From: Candidatus Kuenenia stuttgartensis
Lineage (GTDB): Bacteria > Planctomycetota > GCA-002687715 > CAIWVZ01
Direction of reading: 5' to 3'
NCBI GenBank assembly: GCA_945860915.1
Contig: CAMARR010000004.1
Location: 116,934-180,933, forward strand
DNA length: 64,000 nt
Positions 54,638 through 64,000 of this stretch are shown piece by piece; the first letter of the stretch is position 1; the number at the start of each line of letters is the position of its first letter. The notes under the pieces are model-generated. The model was given only the letters and a program-made list of their open reading frames with translations, was not told where the DNA came from and did no database searches. A program made the position numbers and the translations under genes.

Positions 54638-55354
54638 ATGAGAAATAGAGAAGACCTTCTCCAGGAACTCCTCGGTGTTGCCGTGAACTCGTACGCATCG
54701 TACGTGCTCAAGGCGGCGGCGATGCCTTGCTACGACGAAGCAGACAAGAAGTTGCTTGCGCTTTTCAAAGAGGTGGGGCAACGGGAACAGTCCTACGCGG
54801 AGCGCGCATACGACGCGGTGTTTGCAGCGGGTTTGCGACCTGCTCCTCAAGGAGCAGCGTTGCATTTTGCTCAGCTCAACTTTTGCCGCCCGTTTCAGGT
54901 TGCCTCGCGTTGGGCGCTTGAATCTCGTCGGGAAGCAGAGGTGTGCCAGGGACTCTTGTCTGAGTTCAAGTTGTCGGGTCCAACTGGGTTAAACACTCAG
55001 GCGTGCCGTCTCTGCGAGGACATGATCGTTCTTAAGGACGAAAGCGCTCGACTGGTTGACGCCAAACTTGCGGAAGTGCGTCCGAAGGTCGCGCCCGTGG
55101 TTGCGGGCTCAGCGCCCAAGGCTGCTGGTGGTGCTCCCACGGTGGGTGCGGGAGCGTCGATGCCCCCACCTCCCGGGGTGGCAGGAATGCCGAAGGCCCC
55201 ATCGGCCGGCATGCCAAAGCCCCCGGGGGCGCCTGCAATGCCTTCGCCACCCGGCGCGCCTGCAATGCCGAAGGCTCCAGCGGTGGCTATGCCGAAACCA
55301 CCGGGGGCGCCGTCGATGCCGAAGCCGCCGACAATGCCACCGCCACCGAGGTAG
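54638..55354 (+). CDS. Unknown nuo-operon accessory protein with Pro-rich tail
   Basis: A 238-residue protein that I do not recognise, encoded 4 bases after nuoN and before the operon terminator. Residues ~1-150 are all-helical and look like a four-helix bundle of the ferritin-like type (VNSYASYVLKAAAMPCYDEA, FKEVGQREQSYAERAYDAV, CEDMIVLKDESARLVD), although clear iron-ligand Glu/His pairs are lacking. Residues ~152-238 are Pro/Ala/Gly/Met-rich, e.g. GMPKPPGAPAMPSPPGAP, almost the same composition and phrasing as the NuoI tail. Operon position and shared tail suggest a complex I-associated factor (assembly, docking or electron input). This is inference only. An in-frame upstream start at 54548 overlaps nuoN and is less likely. 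Confidence 0.75.
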   Translation: MRNREDLLQELLGVAVNSYASYVLKAAAMPCYDEADKKLLALFKEVGQREQSYAERAYDAVFAAGLRPAPQGAALHFAQLNFCRPFQVASRWALESRREAEVCQGLLSEFKLSGPTGLNTQACRLCEDMIVLKDESARLVDAKLAEVRPKVAPVVAGSAPKAAGGAPTVGAGASMPPPPGVAGMPKAPSAGMPKPPGAPAMPSPPGAPAMPKAPAVAMPKPPGAPSMPKPPTMPPPPR

Positions 55355-55365
55355 CGAGTGTAGTT

Positions 55366-55398
55366 GAGCCCCGCAGATGCGGGGCTCGATTCACTTTT
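55366..55398 (+). terminator. Rho-independent-like terminator of the nuo operon
   Basis: GAGCCCCGC-AGAT-GCGGGGCTC is a 9-bp GC-rich perfect stem with a 4-base loop, 11 bases after the accessory gene stop. A short TTTT follows at 55395-55398. Confidence 0.8.
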
Positions 55399-55504
55399 GG
55401 GTGGTGGCGTTCGAGCGGCATCCTCGGTGAACGATGCCGTCTGCCGTTGAGTGCTCCTTCACTTGACTAACGCACGATCGGGACCGGTGCTGCAATATTC
55501 CGCC

Positions 55505-56947
55505 ATGCTTCGCATGTTGCTGGTTTGTCTTAGTGTTTGCGTTCCTGCGTTGGCGTCGGATGGGAACCTCGGTCGGGACCTCTCGGACCACGGTGGACTG
55601 CTCTGGGTCGTGCCATTCGCCGGCATGCTCCTTTCCATCGCGTTGATGCCATTATTGCTTCCCAAGTTTTGGCACCGCCATTTCGGCAAAGTGTGCGCAT
55701 TCTGGGCTCTTGCGTTTGTAGTCCCGTTTGCAGCAGGTCATGGGCTTGGAACAGCCGCGCACCATGTTGCCGAGGTCGGACTCCACGAGTATCTGCCGTT
55801 CATCTTGCTTCTCGGCGCTCTCTACGTGATCTCGGGCGGGGTGGTTGTTGAGGGCCCGTTCACAGGATCGCCTTTGTCGAACGCATCCATGCTTCTCGGC
55901 GGCACCATCATCGCGTCGATAGTGGGTACCACGGGCGCCTCGATGCTTCTCATTCGACCTCTTCTTAAAGCGAACCGATGGAGAAAGTCGCCCGCGACCG
56001 TCGTGGTTTTCTTTATCTTCCTCGTTTCGAACATCGGCGGATCACTTACCCCTTTGGGAGATCCTCCACTGTTTCTTGGGTATTTGCGCGGGGTTCCTTT
56101 CTTCTGGACGGTTTCGCACCTTCTCCTTCCGACCGTTTTTGCGACGGTGATTCTCTTGATTGTCTACATGTTTATCGACGGTGTTTCTTGGAAGAAAGAG
56201 GACCGAGAAGCCAAGCAACATGCCGCTAGTCACGCGGAGAGGGTCCATTTCAGGGTGCTAGGCAAGCGCAATCTCCTGCTGCTCGTCGGGGTTGTCTTGA
56301 CAGTATGGGGGACTGGGGTTCTCGGATTCGATCCGGCGTGGAAAGGCCACGGGGCCGACCTACCCGGAGGGATTCGTCTCGGGCTGTCTGACATCTTGCG
56401 GGACGTCCTCTTGGCGACTCTCGCAGGACTCTCCTTGTGGCTTACTCCAAAGGAGATTCGGGCTCGCAACGACTTCTCATGGGCGGCTATCGACGAGGTT
56501 GCCAAACTCTTCGCTGGGATTTTTGTCGCGATGATCCCAGCAATGGCGATTCTCTCTGCCGGGAACGAAGGTGCTCTCTCGGGAATCGTTAACTGGGTCA
56601 CAAACCCGGCGCGTTACTTTTGGGCGACAGGCGCGCTCTCGTCGTTTCTTGATAACGCACCAACTTATGTCGTGTTTTTCGAGTCGGCGCGAGCTGTTAC
56701 GCATCCAAGCGGCGCCGTGCTTGTCAGTGCCGCCGTCCCCATTCCGGAGCATGTGCTTGAAGCGATTTCCGCGGGCGCTGTGTTCATGGGAGCCAATACC
56801 TACATAGGAAATGGGCCTAATTTCATGGTGAAATCAATGGCGCAGGAGTTCGGGGTGCGTATGCCATCATTTTTCGGCTACATGGCGTGGTCGGGGTGCA
56901 TTCTGATCCCGATCTTTGTTCTTATGACTTTTCTGTTCGTCGGATAG
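55505..56947 (+). CDS. NhaD-type sodium/proton antiporter (ion transporter superfamily)
   Basis: A 480-residue membrane protein beginning with a signal-like segment (MLRMLLVCLSVCVPALA). About twelve hydrophobic segments follow with NhaD/arsenite-citrate transporter superfamily hallmarks: GGVVVEGPFTGSPLSN, IVGTTGASMLLIRPLL, FFIFLVSNIGGSLTPLGDPPL, SSFLDNAPTYVVFF and GAVFMGANTYIGNGPNFM. The discontinuous-helix motifs SNIGGSLTPLGDPP and GANTYIGNGPN form the ion site. Placed next to a proton-pumping (or Na-related) complex I, it could exchange sodium for protons. The ATG at 55505 is used in preference to the GTG at 55451. Confidence 0.85.
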   Translation: MLRMLLVCLSVCVPALASDGNLGRDLSDHGGLLWVVPFAGMLLSIALMPLLLPKFWHRHFGKVCAFWALAFVVPFAAGHGLGTAAHHVAEVGLHEYLPFILLLGALYVISGGVVVEGPFTGSPLSNASMLLGGTIIASIVGTTGASMLLIRPLLKANRWRKSPATVVVFFIFLVSNIGGSLTPLGDPPLFLGYLRGVPFFWTVSHLLLPTVFATVILLIVYMFIDGVSWKKEDREAKQHAASHAERVHFRVLGKRNLLLLVGVVLTVWGTGVLGFDPAWKGHGADLPGGIRLGLSDILRDVLLATLAGLSLWLTPKEIRARNDFSWAAIDEVAKLFAGIFVAMIPAMAILSAGNEGALSGIVNWVTNPARYFWATGALSSFLDNAPTYVVFFESARAVTHPSGAVLVSAAVPIPEHVLEAISAGAVFMGANTYIGNGPNFMVKSMAQEFGVRMPSFFGYMAWSGCILIPIFVLMTFLFVG

Positions 56948-56951
56948 GCGG

Positions 56952-57725
56952 ATGACCCGCATAACCTTCCTTGGGACGGGAACGTCCTACGGTGTCCCAC
57001 GCATCGGATGTAGTTGTGCAACGTGCCGTTCCAGTGATCCACGTGATCGCCGATTCCGGTCGAGCATTATCGTCGAGTCTCGAGCCCAGCGACTGCTCAT
57101 AGATGCCACGCCGGATCTTCGATCCCAACTGCTTGCGAACGGTATCTCAAGACTCGATGCAGTTGCGATTACGCACTTCCACTCAGACCACGTGATGGGG
57201 ATTGATGACCTCCGCGCGATCACCGACGCGATGCCCACGCCGTTGCCTCTTGTCGCGCCACACGCCGAGTTGCAGGCACTGACCGCAGCGTTTCCCCACC
57301 TTTTCGGGCCAAAAAGGCCGATCGGAATGGCCGCGAACCTTGCACTGAGAGCATGGCATAGTGGGGAAAGCGGCGAAGTTGCAGGCTTCGAACTTCAAGG
57401 CTGGATGCTTCCGCATGGACGCGGCTTCACCATGGGTTACCTTGTTGAAGGTAAGGTCGCGTACCTCACTGATATCAGCCAGATCCCCGACTCTGTGGTC
57501 GACGCACTGACAGGAGTTCGAGTTTTGATTTTGGACATGCTTCGAGAAGAAGCGCATCCGACGCACTTGAACCTGGAGCGAAGCCTCGAGTACGCACGCC
57601 GAATCGGTGCAGAGGCGACGTGGTTCATCCACATGTCTCATGAGGTAATGCACGCAAGAGTCGAGGCAGTACTTCCTCCCACGTTCCGGCTCGCGTTCGA
57701 TGGCCTCACGGTAGACGTTGACTAA
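56952..57725 (+). CDS. PhnP-like MBL-fold metallo-hydrolase
   Basis: A 257-residue metallo-beta-lactamase-fold protein. The metal motif reads ITHFHSDHVMGIDDLR, with further ligands in LPHGRGF, YLTDISQIP and HMSHEV. A Cys-rich start, RIGCSCATCRSSDPRDRRFRSS, is the structural zinc site seen in PhnP. PhnP hydrolyses cyclic phosphate esters in phosphonate breakdown, but many homologues lack phosphonate genes, as here, and the substrate is uncertain. It starts 4 bases after the antiporter gene. Confidence 0.85.
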   Translation: MTRITFLGTGTSYGVPRIGCSCATCRSSDPRDRRFRSSIIVESRAQRLLIDATPDLRSQLLANGISRLDAVAITHFHSDHVMGIDDLRAITDAMPTPLPLVAPHAELQALTAAFPHLFGPKRPIGMAANLALRAWHSGESGEVAGFELQGWMLPHGRGFTMGYLVEGKVAYLTDISQIPDSVVDALTGVRVLILDMLREEAHPTHLNLERSLEYARRIGAEATWFIHMSHEVMHARVEAVLPPTFRLAFDGLTVDVD

Positions 57726-57943
57726 AGAACGTCTTTGACGCGCGGAATTGCCAGACGTCTCCATGTGGGACGGAGAGGAGCGGGCCCCGGCGCCAGCCGC
57801 ACAGTGCTTGAGGCTCGCGTTGAAATTCGATGCAGCAGATGGCGTACGTCCCTGGCGAACTTGGGGTTAGGCAGATCCGAGGGGAGTGCATTCGAGTCGC
57901 CAAATCTGACGTAAACAATTGCTCCATCATAAGTTATGCGCAC
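57722..57943 (-). CDS. Possible small protein (doubtful)
   Basis: A 73-codon frame with a GTG start on the opposite strand, overlapping the hydrolase stop by 4 bases. The first ~45 residues look protein-like (MRITYDGAIVYVRFGDSN), while the rest is Arg/Pro-rich. I recognise no family. It could be a gene remnant or chance. Confidence 0.25.
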   Translation of the reverse strand: MRITYDGAIVYVRFGDSNALPSDLPNPKFARDVRHLLHRISTRASSTVRLAPGPAPLRPTWRRLAIPRVKDVL

Positions 57944-58407
57944 GTGCTGCCGTTAAGCTCCGCGCCGTCCCGGGCATCTCCCAAATCCTCAGCAATTTCA
58001 TGGAATTCCAGAGTCGGTCGATCCCGGAAACCGATTCTCGAGCGGTCTCATAAAGGCCCCAAAAACGAAAGACGCAAGTCTTGTTCCAGTAAGACGTTAT
58101 GGAATCACAAAAAAAAAGAGCACTGGGGCTTGCGGAGGGAGGTCCCCTCTCTACAATCCTCGTCCCCGCTAAAGGACAGGTGTGCACGAGCGCGACGTGG
58201 CACCAAAATAAGTCCTGGGGCATCCAGCAGGATGTCGTGCAGCCGGCTTCTGCCGGATCTTTGAAAACCGAACACAGGATGAATGCGCGGGAGCGATGGA
58301 GCGCCCGAGCCCTTACGGGTTCGTGCGCGCGACCAAGCGCTCTCGCGAAAGCTTTCTTTGTGAATTCCTTTCACGAGAGCCTTGTAAATATCAGGTATCA
58401 AACAATT
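57944..58407 (+). promoter_or_regulatory. rRNA operon leader region
   Basis: About 460 bases without a credible gene. It contains the promoter at 58130-58157, a boxA-like TCTTTGAAAACCGAAC stretch near 58259-58274, and an imperfect 12-bp stem CTCTCGCGAAAG (58340-58351) with CTTTCACGAGAG (58368-58379). The stem lies just before the mature 16S start and could take part in processing. Confidence 0.55.
58130..58157 (+). promoter_or_regulatory. rRNA operon promoter
   Basis: TTGCGG at 58130-58135 and TACAAT at 58152-58157 are separated by 16 bases. An A-tract (about 58109-58117) lies upstream, like an UP element. The predicted transcript would start about 245 bases before the mature 16S, and GC-rich sequence follows the -10 box. 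Confidence 0.6.
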
Positions 58408-59962
<1,555 letters not shown>

Positions 59963-60115
59963 TCTAGGGATTTCTAGAACCTACCGGTTTATCCGGTTTG
60001 TAAGAGTGGCGCGTTCCCGCGCATCATCCTTCCTTTTTCGTGCGGCAAACAGTGTTTGCCGGGCCGCGGGTCCACCGCCTGGTCGGGTCTGCCCGGCTCG
60101 GTAAGCTCTGGACAG

Positions 60116-60189
60116 CGGCCCATAGCTCAGTTGGTTAGAGCACACGCCTGATAAGCGTGAGGTCGGTAGTTCGAGTCTACCTGGGCCGA
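60116..60189 (+). tRNA. tRNA-Ile (anticodon GAT)
   Basis: The acceptor stem CGGCCCA pairs with TGGGCCG, the D-arm GCTC/GAGC and the anticodon arm CACGC-CTGATAA-GCGTG give GAT, and the T-arm GGTAG-TTCGAGT-CTACC is regular. The discriminator is A. The CCA end is not encoded. It lies in the 16S-23S spacer. Confidence 0.96.
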
Positions 60190-60210
60190 CTCGCTTCCTT
60201 TATTGGAAAC

Positions 60211-60283
60211 GGGGGTGTAGCTCAGCTGGGAGAGCGCGTGCTTTGCAAGCATGAGGTCAGGGGTTCGATCCCCCTCACCTCCA
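60211..60283 (+). tRNA. tRNA-Ala (anticodon TGC)
   Basis: The acceptor stem GGGGGTG pairs with CACCTCC (one G-U), the D-arm is GCTC/GAGC, the anticodon loop reads CTTTGCAAG giving TGC, and the T-arm is AGGGG-TTCGATC-CCCCT. The CCA end is not encoded. It sits 21 bases after tRNA-Ile, the usual spacer order. Confidence 0.96.
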
Positions 60284-60377
60284 CTCAACGGTCATCTGAC
60301 CGGTTTTTGCCGCACTAGGAATCTTAACCCGAATAGAGTCTCGGGGGCACTGTGCCGGAAAGGCACTATGCTGATTG

Positions 60378-60389
60378 TGTTCTTTGACA
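60378..60389 (+). promoter_or_regulatory. boxA antitermination element in the 16S-23S spacer
   Basis: TGTTCTTTGACA matches the bacterial boxA consensus (TGCTCTTTAACA) bound by NusB-S10. It lies about 80 bases before the 23S gene. Confidence 0.7.
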
Positions 60390-60469
60390 ATTTAATAGTT
60401 CAGTACGAATAGCGTTAAAGTGGCATCAGCCACGATTAGCGTCTCTGAAGAAAAGTCCAAAAATTCTGT

Positions 60470-63404
<2,935 letters not shown>

Positions 63405-63443
63405 ATTTCCTTTAATAGATTTTACAGTTTTGAAAATTCTTAA

Positions 63444-63561
63444 CCTTGGTGTTTATAGCGTATTGGAACCACTCCGATCCATCTCGAACTCGGTTGTGAA
63501 ACGATACAGCGGCGATAATACTATGGGGGATACTCCATGGGAAGGTAGCACGATGCCAAGG
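63444..63561 (+). rRNA. rrf: 5S ribosomal RNA, cyanobacterial/plastid type
   Basis: About 118 bases whose terminal helix pairs CCTTGG with CCAAGG. The conserved loop GAACCACTCCGATCCATCTCG, AACTCGGTTGTGAAAC and GGTAGCACGATGCC are present. The pattern matches cyanobacteria and plastids, and the AT-rich flanks differ sharply from the rest of the window. It belongs to the foreign segment, not to the planctomycete operon. Confidence 0.9.
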
Positions 63562-63600
63562 TAAAATTTATATTTTTTACCTTAACTATGTAGTGCATTT

Positions 63601-63894
63601 TTATTTTACTGAGGTAGTCATGTACCTAATTATGGAATCGTTAATTTTCATAGACTTTTCAATTAAATTTATTACTTCTCCATTAGCTTCATAATTCATT
63701 TGAATATAGACACCATCCTTTACCCTTTTTATAGGATATTTTAGATGCCGTCTACCTCTATTCTCTATGGTTATATTTTTTGCGCCTCTTTCTACTAAAA
63801 TACCTTGATACTGTTCAACTATTTTTAAAAGGCTATCTTCTGTTAAATCAGGTTTTAGTAAGTAGATAGTTTCATAAGATACTAAAGTTTTCAT
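63601..63894 (-). CDS. rps6: Ribosomal protein S6, plastid type
   Basis: A 97-residue S6 protein. YETIYLLKPDLTEDSLL, then NRGRRHLKYPIKRVKDGVY and QMNYEANGEV, are the family core; S6 binds 16S rRNA with S18 in the 30S platform. Codons and surroundings are strongly AT-rich, and the wording is close to that of S6 in red-lineage algal plastids. The ATG at 63894 is preferred over 63930, which adds a hydrophobic, unconserved extension. It is convergent with the 5S gene, 39 bases away. The sequence is probably an alga's plastid DNA. A cyanobacterial source is less likely, given the very low GC and the 5S-rps6 neighbourhood. Confidence 0.88.
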   Translation of the reverse strand: MKTLVSYETIYLLKPDLTEDSLLKIVEQYQGILVERGAKNITIENRGRRHLKYPIKRVKDGVYIQMNYEANGEVINLIEKSMKINDSIIRYMTTSVK

Positions 63895-64000
63895 AGTTAA
63901 TTTTAATAATTTATGAAATATATGTATCATATTAGATTTAATACCGCTTATCTTAAGAATTTTTACTTACTTTATCGTCTAGTGTACTACTCTTAAAACT
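63895..64000. other. AT-rich plastid-like intergenic end
   Basis: The last ~105 bases are about three-quarters A+T, with no gene visible. They would hold the rps6 promoter on the minus strand if the segment is plastid DNA. Confidence 0.5.

Noticed and set aside
63444..63894. 5S and rps6 as part of the planctomycete rRNA operon, or horizontal transfer from a plastid
   Set aside because: The abrupt base-composition change coincides with a universally conserved 23S stretch, so assembly chimerism is far more likely than transfer.

Overview
The window is a GC-rich bacterial chromosome segment that ends in an rRNA operon, apparently from a deep-branching member of the Planctomycetota. The 16S rRNA carries planctomycete-type signatures: GGCTGCAGTCGAGAATCTT after the 338 region and GGGGGCTCACACAAGCGG near position 900. 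An OM190-like lineage is plausible, but this rests on reading the sequence and not on a tree. The rRNA genes are linked (16S, tRNA-Ile, tRNA-Ala, 23S), whereas several cultured planctomycetes have split rRNA genes.

Layout. 1-3.7 kb: a secreted-type CAP-domain protein (cut by the window edge), then a c-di-GMP-I (GEMM-I) riboswitch in front of a FliA/WhiG-type sigma factor, then a VanZ-like membrane protein. 3.8-10.4 kb: a tightly packed, often 4-base-overlapping run of nucleotide and central metabolism genes: purB, a sugar-isomerase-like TIM barrel, an NrnA-type DHH phosphoesterase, a hexulose-6-phosphate synthase/RraA fusion, tdk and a ThiD-like kinase. 10.4-22.2 kb: nadA, an SDR, an acyl-CoA synthetase, a large unknown membrane protein, carB behind a structured leader, an M28 peptidase and a XerC-type recombinase. 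22.2-24.5 kb: pabB-pabC. 24.5-28.5 kb: three envelope proteins of unknown function and a membrane diguanylate cyclase. 28.5-33.1 kb: xseA-xseB-ispA-dxs. 33.1-43 kb: a DUF58/BatA-like pair, a secreted beta-propeller protein, a cytochrome c with an ethylbenzene-dehydrogenase-like haem b domain, a PIG-V-like mannosyltransferase, asnS and an L,D-transpeptidase.

43.2-55.4 kb is a complete 11-subunit complex I operon (nuoA-B-C-D-H-I-J-K-L-M-N) without the NADH-oxidising nuoE, nuoF and nuoG. It ends with an unrecognised helical protein. That protein and NuoI both carry the same style of long Pro/Ala/Met-rich C-terminal tail. This is the most promising candidate here for something undescribed. NuoL also carries a long His-rich insertion. 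A terminator closes the operon, and an NhaD-type antiporter and a PhnP-like hydrolase follow.

58.1 kb to the end: an rRNA promoter and leader, 16S, two tRNAs and 23S. Within the conserved 3' part of the 23S gene the sequence changes to a cyanobacterial/plastid type. It continues as an AT-rich 5S gene and a plastid-like rps6. The last 0.9-1.1 kb is therefore almost certainly a different genome (an algal plastid), joined through conserved rRNA during assembly. It should not be attributed to the planctomycete.

Regulatory theme: a c-di-GMP riboswitch upstream of a sigma factor, together with a GGEEF cyclase on the same segment, suggests that c-di-GMP controls an alternative-sigma regulon.
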